Shown here one piece after another: positions 8,188 to 16,828 of a stretch of DNA of 64,000 nt (the first letter of the stretch is position 1; every line of letters begins with the position of its first letter). The notes beneath the pieces are model-generated. The model was not told where the DNA came from. It was given only the letters and a program-made list of their open reading frames with translations, and searched no databases. Position numbers and translations under genes: made by a program. The stretch comes from Halorubrum cibi (GTDB taxonomy: Archaea > Halobacteriota > Halobacteria > Halobacteriales > Haloferacaceae). Location of the stretch: assembly GCF_900182635.1 (NCBI RefSeq), contig NZ_FXTD01000004.1:1-64000 (forward strand), given 5' to 3'.

Positions 8188-8910
8188 TCACTCCTCGCGG
8201 CCGATGTCCACCGACACCAGCCGCGAGGCCGGGAACCCGTACCGCCTGGCGTCGTCGATCCCGTGGGCGGGCCCGAGCGACTCCGCGTAGACCGCCTCGA
8301 CGACGGGTTCGTGCGCCCCGTAGGCCGCGTTGGTCGGGTACGCGTCGATCGACCGCTCTTCGTCGGTTCGGTACTCGTCGGCGCGCCGCTCCGTGACGCG
8401 AGTGACGACGAGCAGCTTCCCCGTCTCGCGGTCGTACACGGCGTCGCCGCGGTCGAACCCGTGTCGCTCACAGAGCCGCGGTCCGGACGCCGCGAACGGG
8501 ACGAACGTCTCGACTCCACAGACCGCACAGACGCCGACCCGCTGATCCGGCGCGGGGAGTCGCCCCTCCGTCACTTCGATGGCGACCCGCCTGAGGTGTT
8601 TACACCGCTCTCCGCGGATCTCGTGGTCCGGGCAGCTACAGGTGCCCGAATCGAGCGCGATGACGTAGGTCCCGCCCTCCGTCTCGACGACGTACCGGCG
8701 ATCCCGAAGCGGCCGCACCGTCATCGGCTCGCGTTTCGCCCGCTCGGACCGGCCGTTCTCCCGGCTCGAATCACCGTTACCGTCCGTGTCGGCGTCCCTG
8801 TCGTCCTCGGCGTCGTCACTGGAGTCGTCATCGTGATTCCCGTCGTCCTCCTCGTTGCCGGCGGCACCGTCGATCGCGAACGACACCGGCGGGATCCGTC
8901 TGTGAGTCAT
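8188..8910 (-). CDS. SWIM zinc-finger protein
   Basis: A 240-residue protein. Residues 15-60 are a low-complexity acidic linker. A SWIM zinc finger follows (CSCPDHEIRGERCKHLRR: CxC...CxH) near residues 90-110. Then comes a second Cys cluster (VCAVCGVETF...CERHGF) and an alpha/beta C-terminal part. SWIM domains bind DNA or protein partners, and in archaea are often near recombination functions. It converges with hjc, 18 bases apart. No specific role can be assigned. Confidence 0.82.
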   Translation of the reverse strand: MTHRRIPPVSFAIDGAAGNEEDDGNHDDDSSDDAEDDRDADTDGNGDSSRENGRSERAKREPMTVRPLRDRRYVVETEGGTYVIALDSGTCSCPDHEIRGERCKHLRRVAIEVTEGRLPAPDQRVGVCAVCGVETFVPFAASGPRLCERHGFDRGDAVYDRETGKLLVVTRVTERRADEYRTDEERSIDAYPTNAAYGAHEPVVEAVYAESLGPAHGIDDARRYGFPASRLVSVDIGREE

Positions 8911-9061
8911 GACGTTCCCCGGGATCGCCCCGGTTCGTCCCGACCTACGGGCGGGTTCAGCTTAACCTGTCGGCTGCGGTGAGCCCTCGGCGACCGCCCT
9001 CCCCAGACGCTTCCGGGCGGTTCATCGAAGTCCTTTTTTAGTGCCGACGGGAACCGGGGGC

Positions 9062-9277
9062 ATGGAAATCGATGCGGAGCTGCGTCGACAGATCACCGTC
9101 TCGCTCCTGGCCGCGATGGTGTTCATCGCCGGGCTGGTCGCCATCGGCGTCACGTTCGACGGCTCCTCGCTCCCCGAGTCCGGCGCGATCGCGCTGGTCG
9201 GGCTTCTCACCGGATTCGTGTTGCTGATGGCGCTCGTCGGCGCGTACCTCATCCGGGCCGGCAACGGCGAGGCGTAG
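9062..9277 (+). CDS. Small two-helix membrane protein, conserved hypothetical
   Basis: 71 residues: MEIDAELRRQITVS then two hydrophobic segments (about 15-33 and 45-65) separated by a short hinge with DGSSLPES. The ATG at 9062 is preferred over a GTG at 9041 because a TATA-like CTTTTTTAG lies near 9031-9039. No enzymatic motif is present. It converges with priL, 13 bases apart. Confidence 0.75.
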   Translation: MEIDAELRRQITVSLLAAMVFIAGLVAIGVTFDGSSLPESGAIALVGLLTGFVLLMALVGAYLIRAGNGEA

Positions 9278-9290
9278 CCGTTCGCCCACC

Positions 9291-10598
9291 TCACTTCTCG
9301 ACGGGCTCTCCCTCTCCGATAGCCGCTTCGTCATCGGCGCGTGCCTCGTCGGTCCGCTCGTCCTCCGTCTTCTCGTCCAGTCTCCTCTCGTCCGGATCCT
9401 TCTCGTCCAGTCTCCTCTCGTCCGGATCCTTCTCGTCCAGTCTCCTCTCGTCCGGATCCTTCTCGTCCGATCTCCTCTCATCCGGATCCCTCTCACCGTG
9501 TTTCTCCCGCCAGTCGACGATATCGTCGGCGTCGGCGTCGTTCACCCGCGTCTCGTAGTACGAGAGGGGATCGGCGGCGACGCGCATGTGGTCGTCCTCG
9601 TTGTGGCAGATCCCGTAGTTCGAGAGCGTCTCGCACGTCGGCGGTGGGTACTGCGTCCCGCGGTCGTCCGCGAGGTACTCCGTCTGATAGCGGATCCCTT
9701 CGGCGTCGAGGCTCGTGTCCGCACAGAAGGCCACCACCTCGTCGGGCGACATCCCGATCCCGACGAGAAACGCCATCAGCGCGAAGCTCTCCGGGCCCGA
9801 CAGCTCGACGCCGCGTTCGGCCTTCCCGATCAGGTTCTCCATACACGGCGGGAACAGCTCGGGCGCGACGACGTCGATCGGCCCCGTGTAGGTGCGCTCT
9901 TTGAGCAGCCGCTTCAGCTCCGTCACGCGCGATTCCAGCTCCGCCGCGATCCCCTCGCCGGCCTCCAGCTCGAACGGGAGTCCCTCGCGGACCCGCGCCT
10001 CGATCGCGGACCCGAGCGCCTCCAACAGCTCCTCGCGCGAGACCCGCACCGCGCCGTCCGCGAGCGCCCGGTTGACGAGCCGCCAGGAGTCCCCCCACGA
10101 CGGCGAACTCAGCCGGAGGTACGGGCCGACCGCGATCCGGTAGTGGCTCGGGTCGCGGCTCCCACGAACGGGCTCGGCGCGGACGGCCTTCGTCAGGTCG
10201 AATTCGGCGAGCACGTCGTCGAGGTCGACGGTCGGCGTCGGCGTCGATCTGAGCCCGTCGTCGCGCTCGAGGTCGGCACGGAGGCGATCGAGCGCGGTCG
10301 AGGCCTCCGCGGCCGCGTACTTCTCGATGGCGGGCTCGGAGTCGAGAAGCGAGACGAGGATCCGCGCGATGGGGTACGAGAGCAGCTCCGCGCGCGCATC
10401 GACGTCGACTGCCGAGCCGCCGAACGCGCCGGCCTCGGGCTCGATCGTGCCCTCGAGTAACCCTCGCTCGACGCGCTCGCGGGCCCGATCGACCGCCGGA
10501 GCGTCGGCGGCGACGAGCTCCGGAAGCGACGCCGACGCCCCGGCGACGGCGTCGCGGGCCCCCTCGAAGAACGGGTACTTGGCGTGGAGCGCGTCCAT
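9291..10598 (-). CDS. priL: DNA primase large subunit PriL
   Basis: 435 residues. The N-terminal helical domain starts MDALHAKYPFFEGARDAV. The C-terminal iron-sulfur domain shows the four expected Cys ligands: FPPCMENL, VVAFCADTS, PPTCETL and YGICHNEDD. PriL partners PriS to make the replication primer. After about residue 375 there is a charged, disordered tail of four tandem decapeptides based on EKDPDERRLD, encoded by a 30-bp DNA repeat. The small subunit gene is not in this window. Confidence 0.92.
   Translation of the reverse strand: MDALHAKYPFFEGARDAVAGASASLPELVAADAPAVDRARERVERGLLEGTIEPEAGAFGGSAVDVDARAELLSYPIARILVSLLDSEPAIEKYAAAEASTALDRLRADLERDDGLRSTPTPTVDLDDVLAEFDLTKAVRAEPVRGSRDPSHYRIAVGPYLRLSSPSWGDSWRLVNRALADGAVRVSREELLEALGSAIEARVREGLPFELEAGEGIAAELESRVTELKRLLKERTYTGPIDVVAPELFPPCMENLIGKAERGVELSGPESFALMAFLVGIGMSPDEVVAFCADTSLDAEGIRYQTEYLADDRGTQYPPPTCETLSNYGICHNEDDHMRVAADPLSYYETRVNDADADDIVDWREKHGERDPDERRSDEKDPDERRLDEKDPDERRLDEKDPDERRLDEKTEDERTDEARADDEAAIGEGEPVEK
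9370..9489. repeat. Four tandem 30-bp units in the 3' part of priL
   Basis: Units 9370-9399, 9400-9429 and 9430-9459 are identical. Unit 9460-9489 differs at three positions. Thirty bases equal ten codons, so length changes keep the frame and only alter the charged tail of PriL. Identity between units indicates recent expansion. Confidence 0.92.
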
Positions 10599-10685
10599 GT
10601 CCGGCCCGAGGTAGAGAGTCGCGGCGAATAAGCGGTGCGGTCCGGGATGCGGGGCGCGCGGCGGGACATCGGATCGCCGCCCGAC

Positions 10686-11483
10686 TCAATCCGTCAGCCC
10701 GTAGCCGCGCTTGAATAACAGCACGTCGAGGCCGACGGCGGCGACGGTCATGCCCGCGAGCACGCCGAGCGAGAGCCGCGGGTCGACCTCGGCGACGCCG
10801 AGGAAGCCGTAGCGCACGCCGTTGACCATGTACACCATCGGATTGAGAAGCGAGATGTCGCGCAACAGCGGCGTGAGGTCCTCGAGCGAGTAGAACACCG
10901 CGCCGAAGAAGACCAGCGGTCGGAGGATGAACTGGTTCATCACGGTGAGGTCGTCGAAGTCGCTGGCGGCGAGCCCGCCGATCACGCCGAGGCTGGCGAA
11001 GAGCAGCGTGATGACGAGCAGGAACGCGAGCAGATACAGCGGATCCTCGACGGGAACGGGTCGGAACAGCGCGGTGACGATCGCCCACCCGATCGCGGCG
11101 ATGAGCCCGCCGACGAGGACCCCGCGGGTCGCGGCCGCGAGGACGTACGCGCCGACCATCCCGGCGTACGACAGCGGCGAGGTGAGCACCTCGTGGATGT
11201 ACTCGTTCCATCTCCCGTGGAAGATGGAGAAGGAGGCGTTCTCGAAGCTGTTCGACACCGCACCGAGCACCACGAGCCCCGGCAGGATGAAGAGGATGTA
11301 CGGCACGCCGGTGATCGTCCCGACCCGCTCGCCGAGGATGACGCCGAACACCGAGAAGTACAACACGTTGGTGATGAAGGGCGGCGCGAACGTGTTGCTC
11401 GGCCGCCGGAGGAACCGCAGTACCTCCCGCTTGGTGAGCGTGAGGAAGCCGGTGAGATCGATGCTCCCGGCGTCGCCGCTCAT
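10686..11483 (-). CDS. ABC-2 type exporter permease
   Basis: 265 residues with about six membrane segments and the ABC-2 fold (NodJ/DrrB-like). A short cytoplasmic N-terminus (KREVLRFLRRPSNTFAPP) precedes the first helix, and YMVNGVRYGFLG lies near the end. It forms the membrane channel for the ATPase at 11480-12535, whose TGA overlaps this ATG (ATGA). The cargo is unknown; related exporters move lipids, polysaccharides or drugs. Confidence 0.88.
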   Translation of the reverse strand: MSGDAGSIDLTGFLTLTKREVLRFLRRPSNTFAPPFITNVLYFSVFGVILGERVGTITGVPYILFILPGLVVLGAVSNSFENASFSIFHGRWNEYIHEVLTSPLSYAGMVGAYVLAAATRGVLVGGLIAAIGWAIVTALFRPVPVEDPLYLLAFLLVITLLFASLGVIGGLAASDFDDLTVMNQFILRPLVFFGAVFYSLEDLTPLLRDISLLNPMVYMVNGVRYGFLGVAEVDPRLSLGVLAGMTVAAVGLDVLLFKRGYGLTD

Positions 11484-12535
11484 CGGGACCCCTCCCGGCC
11501 GCCGGTCGCGGCCGTCTCGAGCGGCGCGTCGTCGTCGCGGTCGTTCCCACCCTCATCGTCGACGTCGCCGTCGACGCCGTCCCCGTCCGGGCGACCGTCC
11601 CCCTCCTCATGGCGAGTCATGTCCACGAACACCTCCTCGAGGGAGGTGCGTTTGATCTCCATGTCGAGGATCTCGTGGCCGGCGCGGTCGAGCTCGCGGA
11701 CGAGGTCGGGCGCGACCAGCCCGCCCTGTCGGGCAGTGACGACGAGTCGATCCTCCTCGAGGCTCACGTCCTCGATCCGGTCGTCGCCGGGGAGGAGATC
11801 GGAGAGCGCGTCCGTGGACGCCGGCGGCTCCCGGAGCGCGATGACGACCCGGTCCGTGCCGCGGTCCATCAGCTCCTCCGGGGAGGCGACGGTGACGACC
11901 CGCCCCCGGTCGAGGATGGCGACCTCGTCGCAGAGCCGCTCCGCCTCCTCGATGTAGTGGGTGGTGAGGAGCACGGTCGTGCCCTCCTCGTTGAGTTCCG
12001 TCACGAGGTCCCAGAGGTCGCGGCGCAGCTGGACGTCGACGCCCGCGGAGGGCTCGTCGAGGATCAACAGGTCGGGGTCGGTGACGAGCGCCCGCGCCAG
12101 CATGAACCGGCGTTTCATCCCGCCGGAGAGCCAGTCGAATCGGGTGTCGCGCTTGTCGTAGATCCCGACCTGCTTGAGCGCGCGCTCGGCGCGCTCGGCG
12201 GCCACGTCGCGCGGGACGCCGTGGTACCCCGCCTTGTGCTCTAACACCTCGTGAATCGGGAAGAACCGGTCGACGTTGAACTCCTGTGGGGCGAGCCCGA
12301 TCCGGTCGCGCGCCTCCCGGTAGTCCGCCTCCACGTCGTGGCCGAAGACGCGCGCGTCGCCGCCGGAGGCGCGCACGAGCCCGACCAATACGTTGATGAA
12401 CGTCGTCTTCCCCGCGCCGTTGGGGCCGAGCAGGCCGAAGAACGAGCCCTCGGGCACCGTCAGCGACACCCCTTTCAGGGCGTCGAGGTCCCCGTAGCTC
12501 TTCCGGAGGTTCTCGACCTCCAGTGCGTTCGTCAT
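11480..12535 (-). CDS. ABC transporter ATP-binding protein, DrrA/NatA type
   Basis: 351 residues. Walker A GPNGAGKTTF near 35-45, Q-loop LAPQEF, signature LSGGMKRR and Walker B LLILDEPSAGVD followed by the switch His in LTTHYIEEAE are all present, so it should hydrolyse ATP. A regulatory C-terminal region (about 220-310) and an acidic disordered tail follow. It is the first gene of a two-gene operon with the permease. Confidence 0.92.
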   Translation of the reverse strand: MTNALEVENLRKSYGDLDALKGVSLTVPEGSFFGLLGPNGAGKTTFINVLVGLVRASGGDARVFGHDVEADYREARDRIGLAPQEFNVDRFFPIHEVLEHKAGYHGVPRDVAAERAERALKQVGIYDKRDTRFDWLSGGMKRRFMLARALVTDPDLLILDEPSAGVDVQLRRDLWDLVTELNEEGTTVLLTTHYIEEAERLCDEVAILDRGRVVTVASPEELMDRGTDRVVIALREPPASTDALSDLLPGDDRIEDVSLEEDRLVVTARQGGLVAPDLVRELDRAGHEILDMEIKRTSLEEVFVDMTRHEEGDGRPDGDGVDGDVDDEGGNDRDDDAPLETAATGGREGSR

Positions 12536-12604
12536 GGGAGGAGAGTGGCCGGCCGGCGGGTTAAACGACTCCGTTCGGCCCCGTTGAAGCCCGCCCGTCT
12601 CCCT

Positions 12605-13264
12605 CTACTCGTCGACCTCCTCGACGGCCGCGCCCGGCGCGTTCTCCTTCACGCTCCGGAGCCCGCCGACCGCGTTCCGCTTGGAGGCGTACCCCTGCCC
12701 GCCGTCGGCGATCACGTTGCCGTTGTCGTGGACGAGCCGCCAGCGCCGCTTGCCCCCCTGGTCCTCGAACACCTCGAAGGTCGCGTTGCTGCCGCCCTCC
12801 TCGGGCGGTTCCTCCTCGTTCTTCAGGTCGACGACGTGCGCGCCCGGCGCGTTCCGTTTCACGGACTCGATGCCGTTCTCGGCGTCACGCCTGTCGGAAT
12901 ATCCCTCGCCGCCGTCGGCGATGATGTTGCCGTTGTCGTGGACGAGCCGCCAGCGCCAGTCGTCGGCGGCGTCACCGTACACCTCGAACGTCGCCTTGCT
13001 CGCGGCGGCGTCGAGGTCGACGTCGCCCTCCTCCTCGATCCACTCTACGTCGAGTTCGAGACTGACCCTGTCGCCCTCGCGTTCGATCTCGACCTCCAGG
13101 TCGGGCTCGGCCGGCGGGTCGACGGTGATCGTTCCGGCGTCGGCGACGGGAACCGGCTCGCCGCGACCGAGCGCCTTCGCGATCCGGCGGAAGTAGGTGG
13201 CGAGTGCCTGTCGACTGCGCGACCGTTCGGACTCGTGGACCGTCTCCTCCGTCTCGTCGGGCAT
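12605..13264 (-). CDS. Amphi-Trp domain plus two YegP (DUF1508) repeats
   Basis: About 219 residues. The N-terminal amphi-Trp domain (about 1-80, starting MPDETEETVHESERSRSRQA) is followed by two copies of the DUF1508/YegP unit: ATFEVYGDAADDWRWRLVHDNGN and ATFEVFEDQGGKRRWRLVHD, each with NIIADGGEGY or NVIADGGQGY and a final V-K-x-NAPGA. From memory this matches the haloarchaeal HVO_2922-type proteins. Function is unknown. The open frame continues upstream to 13591, but that part is a shadow of the decarboxylase gene; the ATG at 13264 is chosen. Confidence 0.85.
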   Translation of the reverse strand: MPDETEETVHESERSRSRQALATYFRRIAKALGRGEPVPVADAGTITVDPPAEPDLEVEIEREGDRVSLELDVEWIEEEGDVDLDAAASKATFEVYGDAADDWRWRLVHDNGNIIADGGEGYSDRRDAENGIESVKRNAPGAHVVDLKNEEEPPEEGGSNATFEVFEDQGGKRRWRLVHDNGNVIADGGQGYASKRNAVGGLRSVKENAPGAAVEEVDE

Positions 13265-13370
13265 ACACGGTCCCGTCTCCGCGAGCACACAAAACGCTAT
13301 GGCCGAGACGGGGTCGACGCGGTTCATCGACGGGTCGAGCCGGACGCGGCTCGGGTCCGCCTCTCCGGCC

Positions 13371-14003
13371 TCACTCCCGCTCCGCGATGATCGTCTCGCC
13401 CGCGCGGACCGAATCGCCCTCGCGCACGAGGAGGTCCTCGCGGGCGACGTCGGCCGGCAACACCACGTCGGCGCGAGAGCCGAACGAGACGTGGCCGACG
13501 CGGTCGCCCCGCTCGACGCGGTCGCCGGACTCGACCGCGGGATGGATCCGGCGGGCGAACCAGCCGGCGATGACGAGCAGTTCGTACTCACCGAAGTCGA
13601 TCGCGACCTGCTCGTTGCGCTCGGACTCCTTGTCGAACGCCGGGCGGTTCGCGCCGGGTCGATGCCGGACTTCTCGTACGTTCCCGGCGACCGGCGCGCG
13701 GTTCACGTGGACGTCGGCCGCGCTCATGTACACCCCGACGCGGAGCCGCGTCCCCTCCTCGCGCACGACGCTCACGGTGCCGTCGGCGGGCGAGACGACC
13801 GCCCGCTCCGGATCCGGCGGGGTTCGCTCGGGGTCGCGGTGGAACCAGAGGACGCCGAGCGCGAGCGCGGCCAGGCCGAGGCCGACCGGCGGGAGGAAGG
13901 GACCGACGACGGCCGCGGCGAGCGCGGGGACGAGCGCCAGCCGCCAGGCGTCGTCGACCACCTCGAACGGGAGCACGCGGGCGAGCGGCGGGTTCCGGCT
14001 CAC
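13371..14003 (-). CDS. asd: Archaetidylserine decarboxylase (PSD-A type)
   Basis: About 210 residues of the short, membrane-anchored phosphatidylserine decarboxylase family. It carries one or two hydrophobic segments (about 20-53), SPADGTV, YMSAADVHVNRAP and the self-cleavage motif FGSRADV, where Ser176 becomes the pyruvoyl cofactor. It converts archaetidylserine to archaetidylethanolamine and, in haloarchaea, is linked to lipid anchoring of surface proteins by archaeosortase. The GTG at 14003 overlaps the TGA of the upstream clamp-loader gene (GTGA); a longer frame to 14069 is unlikely. Confidence 0.88.
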   Translation of the reverse strand: MSRNPPLARVLPFEVVDDAWRLALVPALAAAVVGPFLPPVGLGLAALALGVLWFHRDPERTPPDPERAVVSPADGTVSVVREEGTRLRVGVYMSAADVHVNRAPVAGNVREVRHRPGANRPAFDKESERNEQVAIDFGEYELLVIAGWFARRIHPAVESGDRVERGDRVGHVSFGSRADVVLPADVAREDLLVREGDSVRAGETIIAERE

Positions 14004-15061
14004 GGTTCGGCCCCCGCGGGGTCTGGTTCGTGGAACGCGGCGTGGAGGTCCGTTCGGCCGGCCGCCCACGCCGCGAGCAGGTGTGTGAGGTGGAGCCGAT
14101 CGTCGAGCCCCTCGGTCAGCGCGAGGTCGGCCTCGCCGGCGAGCGTGTGGAGCCGTGCGAGGTCGTCACCGCCGTACGCGGAGCCCGCCCGCGCGACCCG
14201 CAGCGTCTCGCGGAGCAGCCCCGGACCGTCGTATCCGCCCTCGTCGAGGAGGTCGTCGAGGGTCCCTCTGGCGTCCTTCAGGTCTCCCTCGCGGGCGGCC
14301 GCGAGCGCCTCGCGGATCGCGTCGTCCTCGCCCACCTCGCCGAGCGTCTCGTAGGCGGTCGTCATGGTGATCTCCCCGCCCTCGACGGCGGTCGTCTGCG
14401 CCGCGAGGATCGCGCGTCTGAGGTCGCCGCCGGCCGCGCTTGCGACGAACTCCAGGCCGTCGGCGTCGTACTCCACGTCCTCGCGGTCGCAGATCGTCTC
14501 GAGCACGTCGATGGTCTCGTCGGTCGTCGGCGCGCGCAGCCGGATCGGGAAACACCGCGACCGGATCGGCGCGATGAGCTTCGAGGGCTGGCGGGTGGCG
14601 ATCACGAACTGGGTCGTTCGGTGGTGTTTCTCCATCACCCGTCGGAGCGCCTGCTGGAAGTCCTCGCGGATGGACTCGGCGTTGTCCAGCAACACCGTCT
14701 TGTACTCGCCGGACATCGGCGCGTAGGAGGCCGACTCGGTGAGGACGCGGTTTATCATGTCGCGTTTCGCCATCCGACTTCTCCCCTGGAGGAATCCCTC
14801 GAACCGGGGATCGGTCCGGATCTCCTTTTTCGTCCGGCCGAAGAAGTCCGCGACGTTGATCTCGATCAGGTCGCTCTCGGGGTCGGCGTGCGACTCCCGC
14901 GCCAGCGCCCGCGTCGCGGCCGTCTTCCCGGCTCCCGGGGGCCCCTGAACGACGAGGTTCATCGGCTCGTCGACCGCCCGGCGGAGCCGGTCGCGGGCGT
15001 CAGTCTGCCGGATCTCGTCGAGGTCCGGCGCGTGCGTGTCGATCCACAGCGGTCCGTCCAT
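14000..15061 (-). CDS. rfcC: Replication factor C small subunit paralogue (RfcC-like)
   Basis: 353 residues of the AAA+ clamp-loader family that opens and loads PCNA. Walker A is GPPGAGKTA near 38-46. Walker B reads VLLDNAES, where most clamp loaders have DEAD. The arginine-finger SRC motif is present (IRSRCFPIRL). A helical collar follows. The adjacency to archaetidylserine decarboxylase matches, from memory, the Haloferax rfcC neighbourhood, hence the symbol. The degenerate Walker B suggests this subunit may bind but not hydrolyse ATP well. Confidence 0.85.
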   Translation of the reverse strand: MDGPLWIDTHAPDLDEIRQTDARDRLRRAVDEPMNLVVQGPPGAGKTAATRALARESHADPESDLIEINVADFFGRTKKEIRTDPRFEGFLQGRSRMAKRDMINRVLTESASYAPMSGEYKTVLLDNAESIREDFQQALRRVMEKHHRTTQFVIATRQPSKLIAPIRSRCFPIRLRAPTTDETIDVLETICDREDVEYDADGLEFVASAAGGDLRRAILAAQTTAVEGGEITMTTAYETLGEVGEDDAIREALAAAREGDLKDARGTLDDLLDEGGYDGPGLLRETLRVARAGSAYGGDDLARLHTLAGEADLALTEGLDDRLHLTHLLAAWAAGRTDLHAAFHEPDPAGAEP

Positions 15062-15154
15062 TACCCTCCCGTCCGGGCCGCGCGCTCAAGAAACGGTCGA
15101 TCCGGCGGGTCGGGTCGTCCGAGGCGGTCGCTCCGTCGAGGTCATCCATCCGAG

Positions 15155-15574
15155 TCACTCACGCACGCGCTCGAGTTCGCGCTCGACGGTCCCGCGGATC
15201 CGGGCGGCCACGTCGCGGTCGCGCTCCGCGACCTCCGCGTCCTCGGTCTCGAGCAGACGATCCAACCTCCGCTCGAACTCCGCCTCGTCGATCTCGCCGC
15301 GTGCGTAGCGCTCGCGCAACGCGTCGAGCGCGGGGTCGTTTCCGGAACCTCGATCGCCGTCACCGCCCTCGTCGTCCGCGGACGGGAGCGGCTTCGCGAG
15401 GGTGTGGAGCACGGGGAGGACGACGAACAGACCGAGGAACCAGACGAGCGGCAGCGTCCACCAGAGGTTCGTGAGGATCGGCGCGAGCACGCCCGCGCCG
15501 ACGACGCAGAGCGCGAACACCCGCCGCCAGCGGTACCGGAGGTTCCAGGCGGCGCGTCGGAGGGGACCGGCCAT
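15155..15574 (-). CDS. SHOCT-domain membrane protein
   Basis: About 139 residues. Two hydrophobic helices (roughly 18-60) precede an acidic linker and a SHOCT domain (LDALRERYARGEIDEAEFER), a short helical oligomerisation module. The C-terminal helix is highly charged (VERELERVRE). The ATG at 15574 is preferred to a GTG at 15586. Function is unknown. Confidence 0.8.
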   Translation of the reverse strand: MAGPLRRAAWNLRYRWRRVFALCVVGAGVLAPILTNLWWTLPLVWFLGLFVVLPVLHTLAKPLPSADDEGGDGDRGSGNDPALDALRERYARGEIDEAEFERRLDRLLETEDAEVAERDRDVAARIRGTVERELERVRE

Positions 15575-15640
15575 ACGCGGTCGCACGCGAGGGAGGCGTG
15601 AAAGGGTTTCGTCGGGGCATCCGCGAACTCGCTTCGGCAG

Positions 15641-16120
15641 TCAGGACAGATCGAACTCGAGTCGATCCCCCGGCTCGATCCCGTTTTTCGCGCTCCACCC
15701 TCTCGGGACCTCGAGGACGTACTTCCCCGTCCCCTCGTAGGTCGTGAGCGGGCGCGATTCGGGTTCCGCCTCGCGAACCTCCGTGATCTCGCCGTCCTCC
15801 GCGACGAACACGATGTCGATGGCGAAGGCCATGTCGCGCATCACGTAGCCGTGCTCGCCGGACTCGGAATGGACGAACAACATCCCCTCGGCGTCGGCGA
15901 GTTCGTCCGTCGTCGAAAGCCCGACGTAGCGTTTCATCGGGCCGTCGGCGATCCGGGCCTCGACGGTCGTGAGCGTCTCGCCCGTCTCGGCGTCGACCGC
16001 CTCGACCGCGGTCGTGTCGTAGCTCGGGATCAGGACCGTCGGGGCGGTGGCGACCACGAGCGCGGCGAGGACGAAGACGACGATGGCGGCGGTGGTCAGC
16101 GCGGGAAAACGACGGTTCAC
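15641..16120 (-). CDS. DUF192 family membrane-anchored protein
   Basis: 159 residues. An N-terminal hydrophobic anchor or signal (AAIVVFVLAALVVATAP) precedes a DUF192 domain with the family pattern MKRYVGLSTTDELADAEGML, HGYVMRDMAFAIDIVFV and YVLEVPRGWSAKNGIEPGD. The domain faces outside. The role is unknown; it is widespread in bacteria and haloarchaea. Confidence 0.87.
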   Translation of the reverse strand: MNRRFPALTTAAIVVFVLAALVVATAPTVLIPSYDTTAVEAVDAETGETLTTVEARIADGPMKRYVGLSTTDELADAEGMLFVHSESGEHGYVMRDMAFAIDIVFVAEDGEITEVREAEPESRPLTTYEGTGKYVLEVPRGWSAKNGIEPGDRLEFDLS

Positions 16121-16180
16121 GGCCGGGGTTCGCGGTCGAGACAGAAACCGTTTTCCGCTCGCGGCGGCTGGTTTCGACGA

Positions 16181-16254
16181 GGGCTCGTGGTCTAGCTGGT
16201 TATGACGCGGCCTTTACAAGGCTGAGGTCGGCGGTTCGAACCCGCCCGAGCCCA
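16181..16254 (+). tRNA. tRNA-Val (anticodon UAC)
   Basis: The acceptor stem GGGCTCG (16181-16187) pairs with CGAGCCC (16247-16253), with discriminator A at 16254. The anticodon stem CGGCC/GGCTG closes a seven-base loop TTTACAA with TAC at 16215-16217, which reads Val GUA/GUG. The T arm is GGCGG-TTCGAAC-CCGCC. No intron and no encoded CCA are seen. It lies next to a partial duplication of its own 3' end at 16356-16373. Confidence 0.95.
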
Positions 16255-16443
16255 TTTCTGGGACGAACGAAGTGAGTCACAGAAATGTATGTGAGGCGGG
16301 TCCGAACCAGAGAGCGGGAGGTGAGCGAGCATCACGAGCGAACGGGAGCGACCGTGGTTCGAACCCGCCCGAGATCGCTCTCTTAGATCCGATCGTTTCG
16401 AGTAGGGTCCGGCCGTTTGAGGCGGATCGTTGCTGGTGCGGTG
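16255..16443. repeat. tRNA-Val 3'-end duplication and hairpins
   Basis: No gene is seen here. ATTTCTG (16254-16260) and CAGAAAT (16280-16286) form a stem right after the tRNA, possibly its terminator. GGTTCGAACCCGCCCGAG (16356-16373) repeats the last 18 bases of the T arm and acceptor found at 16233-16250. An inverted, one-mismatch copy (GGCGGGTCCGAACCA) lies at 16295-16309 and can pair with 16355-16369. The direct copy resembles an attachment site left by an element that integrated at the tRNA; no integrase remains in between. Confidence 0.6.
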
Positions 16444-16789
16444 AACACCTCCAAAGCCCCAGCCGGGAGGACTCGATGCGCTCGCTGCGCTCCTCAGTCA
16501 CTCACTTCGTTCGCTCCCTGCGGTGTCGCCGGCGGCTCCGCCGCCGGCTTCCCGTGGCGCGTCGCGCCACGCTGCTTACGTCGCGCGTCTTCGTCCTTCC
16601 GAGAGACTTCGTCTCTCGACTTCCCGCTCGCTCACGCTCGCGGGAATCGCGACTGCCCCTTTGAGTCCCACCCCGTTCCGCACAGCACCGCACCTCACAC
16701 CTCCCCAGCCTCGTCGCTCCCTTCGGTCGCGACGTCCCTCGCGGTCGGGTTCGCGCCCTCCGGGCGCTCACCGGCGCGCCACCGCAACC
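16444..16789. repeat. Multi-hairpin dispersed repeat, copy A (long form)
   Basis: A non-coding, GC-rich stretch between tRNA-Val and the 3' end of metX. Conserved blocks shared with copy B: CAAAGCCCCAG (16453-16463), GCCCCTTTGAGTCCCACC (16655-16672), CACCTCACACCTCCCCAGC (16691-16709), then CCCTCGCG and GCGCGCCACCG. Between blocks lie perfect hairpins with 3-base loops: 16528-16548 (9 bp), 16554-16570 (7 bp) and 16600-16618 (8 bp). Loops and conserved blocks are C-rich on this strand. No open frame here has coding character. Confidence 0.85.
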
Positions 16790-16828
16790 GCGGGTTTTCG
16801 TTCCTCCGTATCCGACTCTCCCTCCGAT

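Noticed and set aside
9370..9489. CRISPR-like array
   Set aside because: The 30-bp units are contiguous with no spacers and are in frame within priL.
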